Assembly (NCBI GenBank): GCA_020026335.1
Contig: JAHHQO010000010.1
Span: 1 to 64,000 of the forward strand
Length of the DNA: 64,000 nt
Direction: 5' to 3'
Origin: Alistipes sp.
GTDB taxonomy: Bacteria; Bacteroidota; Bacteroidia; Bacteroidales; Rikenellaceae
Shown: one piece after another, positions 41,569-50,989 of the stretch
How positions within the stretch are numbered: the stretch's first letter is position 1
How the letters are laid out: each line of letters starts with the position of its first letter
Position numbers and translations under genes: made by a program
The notes under the pieces: model-generated
What the model was told of the DNA's origin: nothing
The model's database searches: none
Seen by the model: only the letters and a program-made list of their open reading frames with translations

Positions 41569-43419
41569 TTAATCAACAGTTATCGTGTAATTGGTATTGT
41601 AAGTCACCTTGCTCCAGTTCTGGTTCACGTGGTTGTGACGACCCTCACTCTGACCGAAACGGTAGGTGGTCTGAAGCGGTGTGTAGTTTCTGCCCTCCAT
41701 GTCGTACTCGATGTCGTTATACATTGCCGGAACAAATATCTTGGCGGCATCGTATCCGCGGTAGGAGTAGAGCGTGGGCAGGGTCTTGAATGAACGGATG
41801 TAGGCCCTGTCGAAGTCGAGCACCACCTGTGCATCGCGCTTGGCGTGGTAGGTGGACATGAAGACGATTCGGTCCTTGAAGAAGATGGTGCGGTCGATAT
41901 TGTTGTATCGGTTCCAGCGGGCATTGCCCAGCACCATGAATTGGGGTTCGGTCAGGCCGCGTCCCACAATCGAAGTATTCGCCGATGCAATGGCGGCAAG
42001 TACTCGGTCAACATCAATCTCGTTGTCCGACATGATGACGAAGATATTATCCTTCTTGTTGCCGAGCAGTGAGGTCAAATCAGCGGCACTCACCGTATTG
42101 ACACGCTTTGCCACGGCATTGGGGTGTTCGTAGCGGTAGTGATGCTTGTGGAAGGGTTTGTCACCCAGCAGTTCCATAATCTCCTGCTCGAACTTCTTGT
42201 CGGTCTTGTCTGTATAGATGAGGGTCACCTCACGTTCGGGGGTGAGCAGTTCCGAAATCTTGGCATACTTCAATGCGGGGTCGGGTGCCATCTGGAAGAG
42301 GACATCGCTGTTCATCTTCTCGATATTGGCCAGGGGCGACACCACGGGAATACGCTTCTTCTCGGCATAGCGAATCACGGGATAGAGATTCTCCTCATAG
42401 ACGGGACCGATAACGATATCGGCAGAACGGAACTCATCGCTTGCCACGATACGCTCCACCTCCTCGCACTCTTTGCCGGTGTTGAACAGCGACACATGAA
42501 TGGAGTAGCCGTGCTGCACACGCACCGAGTCGAGACCCAGCAGGAAGCCCTGATAGAACTCGAAATAGTTGTGGTTGGGCTGTGCGTTCTCACGGGAAAT
42601 GGGCAGCATGACCGCCACATTGAGGGTCTGTGAGGGTGACAGGGCACGGAAGTCAATCTCCTCGATATTGCGGTCGCCGAAAATATCCTCCTTCAAAGAG
42701 GTCAGCGAGTCGGTCACGGACTGTGCATCGGTCTCCGCCTGTCCGTTGCCGGGAACTTTAATCATCGCTCCGGCTTTCAGATTCTGGGGCTGGAGTCCAT
42801 CGTTGAGCTTCGAGAGCTCCTCCTCCGTGATACCGAACTTATGGGACAAAGAGTAGAATGTCTCTCCGGCATTGACAATGTGGTAGGCCTGTCCAGGTTC
42901 GGAGACGCTGTTCAACGTCTTGCGGTATGCCTCCCACTGCTCGCGACTGCCCGACTCGTCCTCGGAACCTATCTCCTTCTTGCGGATGAGAATGGTCTCA
43001 CCCAGTCGCAGGTGTATGGGGTCGAGTTTGGGGTTGTCGGCAATGATGGTCTGAATCGGTATCTCATACTTTCGCGATATGGCGTAGAGCGTCTCGCCCT
43101 TCGACACGAAGTGGGTGTCGAAAGTCTTTCGGATTTTCTTGGCCGACATGGGTTTCTTCTTCGACTTGACCTCTTCGAAATAAGGTATCTTGATATTGTC
43201 ACCCACCTTCAAGCCCGATTTCAACAAGGGGTTGTTCTTGACAATATCCCCCTCGTTGACCGAGTAGCTCTTCGAGAGCGAATAGAGGGTCTCACCCGAC
43301 TGAACGGTATGGATGTAGTATTTAACACCGTTGATATAGACGATATTCTGGGATTTCTGCACCGCGAAGGCACACAGTCCCATCATCAACATCAATACCG
43401 AGAAACAAAGTTTTCTCAT
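41569..43419 (-). CDS. LysM-repeat protein with a periplasmic-binding-protein-like (LpoA-type) domain
   Basis: 616 residues. A signal peptide (MRKLCFSVLMLMMGLCAFA) is followed by three LysM peptidoglycan-binding modules: HTVQSGETLYSLSKSYSV, HFVSKGETLYAISRKYEI and HIVNAGETFYSLSHKFGI. From about residue 265 the rest resembles a type I periplasmic binding fold (NVAVMLPISRE, ADIVIGPVYEENLYPVIRYA, IPVVSPLANIEK). The second half is like LpoA or LivK, so it may be a cell-wall-synthesis regulator rather than an importer; no ABC transporter genes are near. It starts where the exonuclease gene stops, with no gap. Confidence 0.85.
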   Translation of the reverse strand: MRKLCFSVLMLMMGLCAFAVQKSQNIVYINGVKYYIHTVQSGETLYSLSKSYSVNEGDIVKNNPLLKSGLKVGDNIKIPYFEEVKSKKKPMSAKKIRKTFDTHFVSKGETLYAISRKYEIPIQTIIADNPKLDPIHLRLGETILIRKKEIGSEDESGSREQWEAYRKTLNSVSEPGQAYHIVNAGETFYSLSHKFGITEEELSKLNDGLQPQNLKAGAMIKVPGNGQAETDAQSVTDSLTSLKEDIFGDRNIEEIDFRALSPSQTLNVAVMLPISRENAQPNHNYFEFYQGFLLGLDSVRVQHGYSIHVSLFNTGKECEEVERIVASDEFRSADIVIGPVYEENLYPVIRYAEKKRIPVVSPLANIEKMNSDVLFQMAPDPALKYAKISELLTPEREVTLIYTDKTDKKFEQEIMELLGDKPFHKHHYRYEHPNAVAKRVNTVSAADLTSLLGNKKDNIFVIMSDNEIDVDRVLAAIASANTSIVGRGLTEPQFMVLGNARWNRYNNIDRTIFFKDRIVFMSTYHAKRDAQVVLDFDRAYIRSFKTLPTLYSYRGYDAAKIFVPAMYNDIEYDMEGRNYTPLQTTYRFGQSEGRHNHVNQNWSKVTYNTNYTITVD

Positions 43420-44190
43420 TTAATTTTTCATTTTATCGCGCATGCGAATTTCGGTTATCACCTTTTTGGTATAGAGCGGGAAATCACCGTTCATCATCCA
43501 TGAATAGTAACTCGGCTCCTCGCGGAAGATATCTGCCACTCGTCGGCCGCGGTACTTGCCGAAGCCGAAGACCTCCTCGCCCTTGTCGTTGTAGAGGATA
43601 CGACCGGCATAGTCGGCCGTCTCACCGCGACTCGAGAACTCGGCCAGTGCATCGACATCGTTCTCCAAATCATCGTAGCGGTCGAGCTGTGCTTTGAGTA
43701 CCTCGTAGGTGGCCATCGTGTCGGCCTGCGCCGAGTGGGCATCCTCGAGATTCTTGTCGCAATAGAACTTGTAGGCGGCTACCAGCGTGCGCTGCTCCTT
43801 CTTGTGGAAGATGTTTTGCACGTCGATGAACTTGCGGCGTTTGAAATCGACATCGATGCCGGCTCTCATGAACTCCTCCACCAGCATCGGAAGGTCGAAA
43901 CGGTTGGAGTTGAAACCTCCGAAATCACAACCCCTGACAAACTGTTCCAGCGATTTGGCAATCTGCTGGAACATGGGGCAGTCCTTCACATCCTCGTCGG
44001 TAATGCCGTGAATGGCAGTCGATTCGGGAGGAATGGGCATACCGGGGTTGATTCTTCGGGTCTTGATAATCTCCTCGCCATCGGGCATGACCTTGACCAT
44101 CGAAATCTCCACGATACGGTCTTTCGACGTGTCTACACCTGTGGTCTCCAAGTCGAAAAATATAATCGGTCGTTTCAGTTTGAGTTTCAT
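43420..44190 (-). CDS. DnaQ-like 3'-5' exonuclease
   Basis: 256 residues of the DEDDh exonuclease family. FFDLETTGVDTSKDRIVEI carries the first Asp-Glu, GFNSNRFDLPMLVEEF the second Asp region, and HSAQADTMATYEVL the His-Asp. A C-terminal extension (GRILYNDKGEEVFGFGKYRG, then VADIFREEPSYYSWMM) resembles the DUF3820-like segment often fused in Bacteroidota epsilon-like proteins. It probably acts as a proofreading or repair exonuclease; it follows dnaN by 9 bases. Confidence 0.92.
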   Translation of the reverse strand: MKLKLKRPIIFFDLETTGVDTSKDRIVEISMVKVMPDGEEIIKTRRINPGMPIPPESTAIHGITDEDVKDCPMFQQIAKSLEQFVRGCDFGGFNSNRFDLPMLVEEFMRAGIDVDFKRRKFIDVQNIFHKKEQRTLVAAYKFYCDKNLEDAHSAQADTMATYEVLKAQLDRYDDLENDVDALAEFSSRGETADYAGRILYNDKGEEVFGFGKYRGRRVADIFREEPSYYSWMMNGDFPLYTKKVITEIRMRDKMKN

Positions 44191-44199
44191 GGCCGGAGA

Positions 44200-45324
44200 T
44201 TATGCGTTGATGAGCATGGGCATCAGCAACATGAGTGTAGAGTTGCTCTGCTTGTCGTCATAGAGGGGTTTGAAGACACCGGCACGGGTCGAGTCTGCCA
44301 GTTCGATGACCACTGTGGGGGTCTCGATGTTGGCCAGAATCTCCACCATGAAGGTAGACTTGAAACCGATGGAAATAGCCTGTCCCTCGTAGCTGCACGA
44401 GATGGATTCGTTGGCCGAAACCGAGAAATCCAAATCCTGAGCGGTGAGGTTGATGTTGTTGTTGGCAATGTCCATACGAATGAGGTTGGTTGCCGGATTC
44501 GAGCAGACAGCCACACGCTTGATACCGTTAATCAGCTCGATACGGTCGATGAGCACCTTGTTGGGGTTGTTTGACGGAATAACGGCGTTATAGTTGGGAT
44601 AGTTACCCTCGATAAGACGGCACACCAGAGTGTGGTTCTTGAGTTTGAAGATGGCATTCTTCGAGTCGAACGCCATCTCGATGTTCTCCTCCTCCTTGAG
44701 CAGCACCGACTTCAAAAGGTTGGCGGGCTTCTTGGGCAGAATGAACGAAGCGTTGACCTCGTTGGCAGTCTCTGCCTCATACTTCACCAGTTTGTGGGCA
44801 TCGGTACCCACGAAGGTGAGTTTGTTGGGCTCGAGGTTGATGTAGATACCATTCATCACGGGGCGCAACTCGTCGTCGGCAGTGGCGAAGATGGTCTTGT
44901 TGATACCGCCTACCAGCGTATCGACATCCATCTTGAGCTCCTTGCGCTCGGCATTGAGCTGGGGAACCTGGGGGTAGCTCACGGCACTGGCACCGGGAAT
45001 GGAGAGCATACCGCTCTTCCAGCTGAGCTTAATCTCCCAGTTGGAGTCATTGACCTCGATGGTCAGCGGCATTTCGGGGAACTCCTTCAGAGAGTCGAGC
45101 ATCAACTTGGCAGGTGCCGCAATCGTACCCTCGCTCTCCATGTTATCGACCTTAATCGAGCCGATAAGTGTGGTTTCGAGGTCAGATGTGGTGACCTTCA
45201 ACTCTCCGGCCGAAAGCTCCATGAGGAAGTAGTCGAGAATCGGCAGCGTGTTTTTATTACTGATGACCTTTCCTGTTGTCGAAAGGAGTGAAAGCAAAGC
45301 CGAACTTGATACTGAAAATTTCAT
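44200..45324 (-). CDS. dnaN: DNA polymerase III beta subunit (sliding clamp)
   Basis: 374 residues, the normal length for the ring-forming clamp. The N-terminus MKFSVSSSALLSLLSTTGKVI, the middle LVCRLIEGNYPNYNAVIP and the C-terminal LMLLMPMLINA (about the usual PMR/L ending) identify it. It tethers the polymerase to DNA. It is the first gene of a six-gene operon that also carries rex and ribF. No dnaA is in the window, so this is not obviously the origin region. Confidence 0.97.
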   Translation of the reverse strand: MKFSVSSSALLSLLSTTGKVISNKNTLPILDYFLMELSAGELKVTTSDLETTLIGSIKVDNMESEGTIAAPAKLMLDSLKEFPEMPLTIEVNDSNWEIKLSWKSGMLSIPGASAVSYPQVPQLNAERKELKMDVDTLVGGINKTIFATADDELRPVMNGIYINLEPNKLTFVGTDAHKLVKYEAETANEVNASFILPKKPANLLKSVLLKEEENIEMAFDSKNAIFKLKNHTLVCRLIEGNYPNYNAVIPSNNPNKVLIDRIELINGIKRVAVCSNPATNLIRMDIANNNINLTAQDLDFSVSANESISCSYEGQAISIGFKSTFMVEILANIETPTVVIELADSTRAGVFKPLYDDKQSNSTLMLLMPMLINA

Positions 45325-45491
45325 ACGTTGTTATATTTTTTATTCGTTTATCCTTTATTTGTCTTGACTTACATTATCTCTTTACAAACTGACCGCCGAC
45401 CTCAAATATTGTCTTCGCGTCAAATTAATGGGCGCAGTTCTCACCGCGCCACATTTCAGTTTCATTCAACGGGACACCCTCCCCCGCCGCA

Positions 45492-46367
45492 CTACAAAGT
45501 AGCCAGCTTGTCGAGTGCCGTCTTAATCATACGCTTTACGTGGGGCTTGTAGTCGGTGCAGGCGTCCAAAGCCACGCGCTGGGCGATGATGGTGCAGACG
45601 GTAGCCGCGCGGTGACCCATCAGGGCTGCCAGACCTGCCAGTGCCGAGCTCTCCATCTCGAAGTTGGTGATACGGCGACCTTCATACTCGAACGACTCAA
45701 TTTTCTCGTTGAGATGAAGATCCTGCGGCTGGAGACGTACCCAACGACCCTGCGGAGCGTAGAAGCCCGGAGAGGCGATGGTGATACCCTCGGTGGTCAC
45801 ATCCTTGAAGAGTTCCCACAATCCCTTGTCGGCATCGATAAAGTAGGGTTTGGGCAGCAACTCGTTCCACGAGGTATGCTCCATGAATGCCTTTTCGATG
45901 GCCAAGTCGCACACATCGTTGCGACCCTTATAGTAGTTCAGCAGACCGTCAAAGCCCACCGATGTACGCGAGAAGACGAAATCGCCCACCTTGATATCGG
46001 GCTGCAAAGCTCCCGATGTACCCAGACGCACGAGGGTCAACTGGCGTTTATGCTCTTTCTCCTGACGTGTGGCAAAATCCACGTTGGCCAACGCATCGAG
46101 TTCGGTCACCGAAATATCGATATTGCCGATACCGATACCGGTCGAAAGAACTGTCATACGTTTACCTTTATATGTACCTGTTACGGTATTGAATTCACGA
46201 TTGGAAACATTGCACTCTACATTTTCGAAATGCTCGGCAACCAAAGCTACTCGACCGGGATCACCCACCAAAATGACGATGTCGGCCAACTGCTCCGGGC
46301 GCAAATGGAGGTGGAATATAGAACCATCTTCATTGATAATCAATTCAGAAGCGGGAATAGTTCTCAT
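45492..46367 (-). CDS. nucleoside phosphorylase (uridine phosphorylase-like)
   Basis: 291 residues of the PNP/UDP family. ILVGDPGRVALVAEHF, STGIGIGNIDISVTELDAL (phosphate site), LVRLGTSGALQPDIKVGDFV and the ribose-binding NFEMESSALAGLAALMGHR are all present. It cleaves nucleosides to base plus ribose-1-phosphate; uridine is the likely substrate by motif, but this is not certain. It is transcribed away from the phosphohexomutase gene. The 167 bases down to dnaN hold no recognisable gene. Confidence 0.9.
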   Translation of the reverse strand: MRTIPASELIINEDGSIFHLHLRPEQLADIVILVGDPGRVALVAEHFENVECNVSNREFNTVTGTYKGKRMTVLSTGIGIGNIDISVTELDALANVDFATRQEKEHKRQLTLVRLGTSGALQPDIKVGDFVFSRTSVGFDGLLNYYKGRNDVCDLAIEKAFMEHTSWNELLPKPYFIDADKGLWELFKDVTTEGITIASPGFYAPQGRWVRLQPQDLHLNEKIESFEYEGRRITNFEMESSALAGLAALMGHRAATVCTIIAQRVALDACTDYKPHVKRMIKTALDKLATL

Positions 46368-46507
46368 AATATTAATAGTTTTTTGATTGTTTTATTTCCA
46401 TAATTGGCATAAAAGTAATATATTTACATCGAATATCAAAACTTCAAAGCGATTTTATTCTCATGTAAAGAGAGTGAAACAATTCGTAAAATCTAAAACA
46501 TTAAAAT

Positions 46508-47896
46508 ATGTCACTTATCAAATCCATTTCCGGTATTCGCGGAACAATCGGTGGCGAGCAGGGCACAAATCTCACGCCCCCCGATGTGATTAAATTTACA
46601 ACTGCTTATGCACGTCTCATCGCACAACGCAACAACGGTAAACGACTCACCATTGTCGTTGGTCGTGATGCCCGTATCTCGGGCGAGCTGATGGCCGACC
46701 TCGTGGAGGGTACACTTTTGGCTTGCGGTGTAGATGTTATCAATATCGGTCTTTGCACCACCCCCGGAACAGAGATGGCCGTTATCCACAAGAAGGCCGA
46801 CGGTGGTATCATCATCACCGCTTCGCACAACCCCCGTCAGTGGAACGCCCTCAAGTTGCTCAACGCACAGGGCGAGTTCCTCACAGCAGTTGAGGGTCAG
46901 CAGGTTTTGGCCATGGCCGAGGAGGAGAACTACGAGTACCCCACCATCGACCAAATCGGTCACGTCATCTCACGTGAGGACTACAACGATGAGCATATCC
47001 GCCGCGTATTGGAGTTGCCTCTGGTGAATGTGGAGAAGGTACGCGCACGCAAATTCAAGGTCGTAATCGACGCCGTGAACTCGGTGGGCGGTATCGTGAT
47101 GCCCAAGTTGCTCCGCGAGTTGGGTTGCGAGGTCGTAGAGCTCAACTGTGAGCCTACCGGCGAGTTCGCACACAACCCCGAGCCCCTGCCCCAGAACCTG
47201 ACCGACATCTCGAAGGTCATCGTTCGCGAGAAGGCCGACCTCGGTATCGTGGTAGACCCCGATGTGGACCGTTTGGCATTCGTCAATGAGGACGGTTCGA
47301 TGTTCGTCGAGGAATACACCCTTGTAGCCGTGGCAGACTACATTCTGTCGCACAAGGTGGGCAACACCGTTTCGAACCTCTCATCGTCACGCGCCCTGCG
47401 TGATGTGACTGAGCGTCACGGCGGCCACTACACCGCAGCGGCTGTCGGCGAGGTGAACGTCACCACCAAGATGAAGGAGGTCGGTGCAGTCATCGGTGGC
47501 GAGGGCAACGGCGGAGTCATCTACCCCGAGTTGCACTACGGTCGTGATGCGCTGGTCGGTACGGCTCTCTTCCTCACCTACCTGGCAGAGAAGCAGATGA
47601 CCATGACCCAGCTACGTGCCACCTACCCCGCTTACTACGCTTCGAAGAACAAAATCGAGCTGACACCCGCCATCGATGTGGACAAGGTATTGGCCACCAT
47701 TAAGGAGCGTTACAGCAACGAGCAGGTCAATGATATTGACGGTGTGAAGATTGACTTCCCCGAGAACTGGGTACACATGCGTAAGTCGAACACCGAACCC
47801 ATCATCCGCATCTACACCGAAGCCAAGTCGATGGAAGAGGCCGATGCATTGGCACAACGCTTTATCAACGAGCTAAAGGAAATCAGCAACATCTAA
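46508..47896 (+). CDS. glmM: phosphohexomutase, probably phosphoglucosamine mutase
   Basis: 462 residues of the alpha-D-phosphohexomutase superfamily. The phosphoserine loop TASHNPRQWNALK is at about residue 105, the metal loop DPDVDRLAF at about 250, the sugar loop GGEGNGGVIYPELHYGRD at about 335, and the phosphate loop RKSNTEPIIRIYTEA near the C-terminus. Glucosamine-6-P to glucosamine-1-P, needed for peptidoglycan and LPS, is the most likely reaction. The sugar-loop sequence leaves room for phosphomannomutase activity. A weak box TATATTTA at 46419..46426 lies upstream. Confidence 0.88.
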   Translation: MSLIKSISGIRGTIGGEQGTNLTPPDVIKFTTAYARLIAQRNNGKRLTIVVGRDARISGELMADLVEGTLLACGVDVINIGLCTTPGTEMAVIHKKADGGIIITASHNPRQWNALKLLNAQGEFLTAVEGQQVLAMAEEENYEYPTIDQIGHVISREDYNDEHIRRVLELPLVNVEKVRARKFKVVIDAVNSVGGIVMPKLLRELGCEVVELNCEPTGEFAHNPEPLPQNLTDISKVIVREKADLGIVVDPDVDRLAFVNEDGSMFVEEYTLVAVADYILSHKVGNTVSNLSSSRALRDVTERHGGHYTAAAVGEVNVTTKMKEVGAVIGGEGNGGVIYPELHYGRDALVGTALFLTYLAEKQMTMTQLRATYPAYYASKNKIELTPAIDVDKVLATIKERYSNEQVNDIDGVKIDFPENWVHMRKSNTEPIIRIYTEAKSMEEADALAQRFINELKEISNI

Positions 47897-47917
47897 AAGA
47901 CAGATAGTATGACACAC

Positions 47918-47977
47918 AAGTAGCGATGCCTGCCGCTCTCCGCCCACAGACGAAGAGGGGAGCATCGCTACTTTTGT
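47918..47977 (+). terminator. long-stem terminator after glmM
   Basis: AAGTAGCGATGC (47918..47929) pairs with GCATCGCTACTT (47962..47973) around an inner arm (CTCTCC / GGGGAG), then TTTGTTT. Confidence 0.8.
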
Positions 47978-48093
47978 TTGAATACCCTTTCCGAGGGTGT
48001 CGGGACAGAAAGAAGTGACTTTTCACGGCGGAGGAGACTTCCGTTGGCAAGGCACTTGCAGTGATAATTTATCAACCAAAATAAAACCTAATC

Positions 48094-49461
48094 ATGGAGA
48101 AAGTAAAACAGTATGTAGAAGCCCACAAGGAGCAGTTCGTCGAGCAGTTGTTCAACCTGCTGCGTATTCCCTCCATCAGTGCACAGTCGGAGCACAAGCC
48201 CGACATGAAGCGTTGCGCCGAGTTCCTGGCTGCCGCTCTGGTAGAAGCCGGTGCCGACCACGCCGAAGTGATGCCCACAGAGGGTAACCCCGTAGTTTTT
48301 GCAGAAAAAATCATAGACCCCGCCGCCAAGACCGTGCTGGTCTACGGACACTACGATGTGATGCCCGTTGATCCGCGCAACGAATGGAACACCGAGCCTT
48401 TCGAGCCGGTCATCAAGGACGGCAGAATCTGGTGCCGCGGTGCCGATGACGACAAGGGTCAGTTGTGGATGCACGCCAAGGCTTTCGAGGCCATGTGTGC
48501 CACCGACTCGCTGCCCTGCAACGTGAAGTTCATGTTGGAAGGCGAGGAGGAAATCGGCTCGGCAAGTCTCTACGGCTTCTGCGAGGAGAACAAGGAGATG
48601 CTCAAGGCCGACATCATTCTGGTATCCGACACCTCGATGATTTCGATGGATACTCCCTCCATCACCTGCGGATTGAGAGGTTTGGCCTACATGGAGGTGG
48701 AGGTGACTGGTCCCAACAAGGATTTGCACTCGGGTATCTTCGGCGGTGCGGTTGCCAACCCCGTCAATGTACTGGCGCGACTCATCACCAAGCTGGTCGA
48801 TGACAAGGGTCATGTGAACATTCCCGGCTTCTACGATGACGTGAGAATCCTCACCCCCTCGGAGCGCGAGGCATTCAACAAAGCCCCCTTCAACATGGAG
48901 AGCTACAAGAAGAATCTCGACATCGACGAGGTGGAGGGCGAAGAGGGCTTCACCACCATCGAGCGCACGGGTGTGCGTCCGTCACTCGATGTCAATGGTA
49001 TTTGGGGCGGCTACATCAGCGAGGGCACCAAGACCATCATTCCTTCGAAGGCATCGGCCAAAATCTCCATGCGTCTGGTCCCCAATCAGGATTTCCGCAA
49101 GATTTCGAAGCTCTTCGAGGAGTACTTCACTTCGATTGCACCCAATAGTGTGAAGGTGACCGTGAAGTCGCTCCACGGCGGTATGCCCTACGTATCCCCC
49201 ACCGACATGCCGGCTTACAAGGCGGCAGCCAAAGCCATTGTAGACACCTTCGGCAAAGAACCCCTCCCCTTCTATTCGGGCGGTTCGATTCCCATCATCA
49301 GCGGCTTCGAGTCCATCTTGGGCATCAAGTCCATCCTCATGGGCTTCGGTTTGGCAGAGGACGCCATTCACTCGCCCAATGAGAGCTACGGCCTCAACCA
49401 GTTCTTCAAGGGCGTGGAGACCATTCCTCTGTTCTACAAGTATTTTGCCGAGGAGAAGTAA
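48094..49461 (+). CDS. M20-family dipeptidase/deacylase
   Basis: 455 residues, a di-zinc peptidase of the M20 (ArgE/DapE/carnosinase) group. LVYGHYDVMPVDPRNEW carries the first metal His and Asp, CRGADDDKGQLWMH the bridging Asp, and LEGEEEIGSAS the catalytic Glu and metal Glu; a dimerisation domain is inserted in the middle. The most similar group is non-specific dipeptidases of about 450 residues. It is probably cytoplasmic (no signal peptide). Own terminator follows. Confidence 0.92.
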   Translation: MEKVKQYVEAHKEQFVEQLFNLLRIPSISAQSEHKPDMKRCAEFLAAALVEAGADHAEVMPTEGNPVVFAEKIIDPAAKTVLVYGHYDVMPVDPRNEWNTEPFEPVIKDGRIWCRGADDDKGQLWMHAKAFEAMCATDSLPCNVKFMLEGEEEIGSASLYGFCEENKEMLKADIILVSDTSMISMDTPSITCGLRGLAYMEVEVTGPNKDLHSGIFGGAVANPVNVLARLITKLVDDKGHVNIPGFYDDVRILTPSEREAFNKAPFNMESYKKNLDIDEVEGEEGFTTIERTGVRPSLDVNGIWGGYISEGTKTIIPSKASAKISMRLVPNQDFRKISKLFEEYFTSIAPNSVKVTVKSLHGGMPYVSPTDMPAYKAAAKAIVDTFGKEPLPFYSGGSIPIISGFESILGIKSILMGFGLAEDAIHSPNESYGLNQFFKGVETIPLFYKYFAEEK

Positions 49462-49489
49462 TCCTTTCCCCGAAAGAGATAATCACGAA

Positions 49490-49523
49490 CCATATTCTGC
49501 CTGCGGGCGGAATATGGCTTTTT
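49490..49523 (+). terminator. terminator of the dipeptidase gene
   Basis: CCATATTC (49490..49497) pairs with GAATATGG (49510..49517), with inner GCC/GGC pairs, then a T run. Confidence 0.85.
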
Positions 49524-49580
49524 TGTGCGCTATTCGAGGAACGGGTGTTTTAGGGAAATGGCGACTGCGATATAAAACGA

Positions 49581-49612
49581 GAGGGTCGGAACCGTAGAAA
49601 GTTCCGACCCTC
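49581..49612 (-). terminator. terminator of glyA
   Basis: A 12-bp perfect stem, GAGGGTCGGAAC (49581..49592) with GTTCCGACCCTC (49601..49612). The minus-strand transcript continues into a T-rich tail (GTTTTATA). Confidence 0.85.
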
Positions 49613-49641
49613 TTGTTGTTCAAAATTTATCCGCAATCAGA

Positions 49642-50922
49642 CTACCACGCAAATAGGGGATAGTTGGCCATCAGCTCGTTGACATCCTTGCGTACGGCTG
49701 CGATGTTCTCCTCGTTTTCGGGGTCTTCCAGCACGCGGTCAATCAAGCCCACGATGTAATCCATCTTGTCCTCCTTCAAACCACGGGTGGTGATAGCCGG
49801 TGTACCGAAGCGCAGACCCGAGGTCTGGAACGGTGAACGGCTGTCGAAGGGAACCATATTCTTGTTGGTGGTGATGTCGGCAGCTACCAGACAACGCTCT
49901 GCCACCTTACCCGTCAAATCGGGGAACTTGGTACGCAAGTCTACCAGCATGAGGTGGTTATCCGTACCGCCAGAGACAATCTTATAGCCGCGCTTTACGA
50001 AGGCTTCGGCCATTGCCTTGGCGTTAATCTGCACCTGCTTCTGATACTCCTTGTATTCGGGTTGGAGAGCCTCGCCAAAAGCCACAGCCTTGGCAGCGAT
50101 GACATGCTCCAGCGGACCACCCTGGATACCGGGGAAGACTGCCGAATTGATAATCTGCGACATCTTCTTCACTACGCCCTTGGGAGTCTTTATGCCCCAC
50201 GGATTATCGAAGTCCTTGCCCATGAGAATGATACCGCCACGAGGACCGCGCAGGGTCTTGTGGGTGGTAGAGGTAACGATGTGGGCATATTTGACAGGAT
50301 TCTCCAACAGACCGGCTGCAATCAGACCTGCCGTGTGCGCCATATCGACCATGAAGATGGCACCCACCTTGTCGGCGATTTCGCGCATACGCTTGTAGTC
50401 CCATTCGCGAGAGTAGGCCGAAGCACCACCCACGATGAGTTTGGGTTTGCACTCCAGAGCCTTCTGCTCCATGGCGTCGTAGTCGATACGTCCCGTAGCC
50501 TCGTCGAGCTGGTAGCCCACGGCGTTGAAGTACATACCCGACATATTCACCGGCGATCCGTGTGAAAGGTGGCCACCGTGTGCAAGGTCGAGACCCATGA
50601 AGGTGTCACCGGGGTGCAACACCGCAAAGAACACCGCCATATTGGCCTGTGCACCGGAGTGGGGCTGCACATTGGCATATTCCGCTCCGTAGAGCTCACA
50701 GATACGCTCGATGGCGAGGTTCTCTACCTGGTCCACGACGCCGCAACCGCCATAATAACGCGCTGCGGGATATCCCTCGGCATACTTGTTGGTCAGCACC
50801 GACCCCATAGCCTCCATGACCTGGTCACTCACAAAGTTTTCCGAAGCGATAAGCTCGATACCGTGAGTCTGTCGCGCACGCTCCTGCTCAATGAGATTAA
50901 AAATTCGGGAATCTCTTTTCAT
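49642..50922 (-). CDS. glyA: serine hydroxymethyltransferase
   Basis: 426 residues. PLP-dependent interconversion of serine and glycine with transfer of a one-carbon unit to THF. Signature parts: GIELIASENFVS, GYPAARYYGGC, QPHSGAQANMAVF, and the PLP Lys in VTSTTHKTLRGPRGG. The ATG at 50922 gives MKRDSRIFNL; a second ATG at 50928 adds two residues. Monocistronic. A hairpin lies in its probable leader (50958..50980). Confidence 0.97.
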   Translation of the reverse strand: MKRDSRIFNLIEQERARQTHGIELIASENFVSDQVMEAMGSVLTNKYAEGYPAARYYGGCGVVDQVENLAIERICELYGAEYANVQPHSGAQANMAVFFAVLHPGDTFMGLDLAHGGHLSHGSPVNMSGMYFNAVGYQLDEATGRIDYDAMEQKALECKPKLIVGGASAYSREWDYKRMREIADKVGAIFMVDMAHTAGLIAAGLLENPVKYAHIVTSTTHKTLRGPRGGIILMGKDFDNPWGIKTPKGVVKKMSQIINSAVFPGIQGGPLEHVIAAKAVAFGEALQPEYKEYQKQVQINAKAMAEAFVKRGYKIVSGGTDNHLMLVDLRTKFPDLTGKVAERCLVAADITTNKNMVPFDSRSPFQTSGLRFGTPAITTRGLKEDKMDYIVGLIDRVLEDPENEENIAAVRKDVNELMANYPLFAW

Positions 50923-50957
50923 TGTCATTAATACGTTTTTAAGGTTCTAGTAATCCT

Positions 50958-50980
50958 CCGGGTGCATGACACACACCCGG
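50958..50980 (-). other. inverted repeat in the glyA leader
   Basis: CCGGGTG (50958..50964) and CACCCGG (50974..50980) form a 7-bp stem with a 9-base loop, about 30 bases before the glyA start. A near-consensus box (AAACTTTG on the minus strand at 50982..50989) lies just upstream, so the hairpin would be at the very 5' end of the transcript. No known riboswitch shape is recognised. Confidence 0.4.
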
Positions 50981-50989
50981 TACAAAGTT

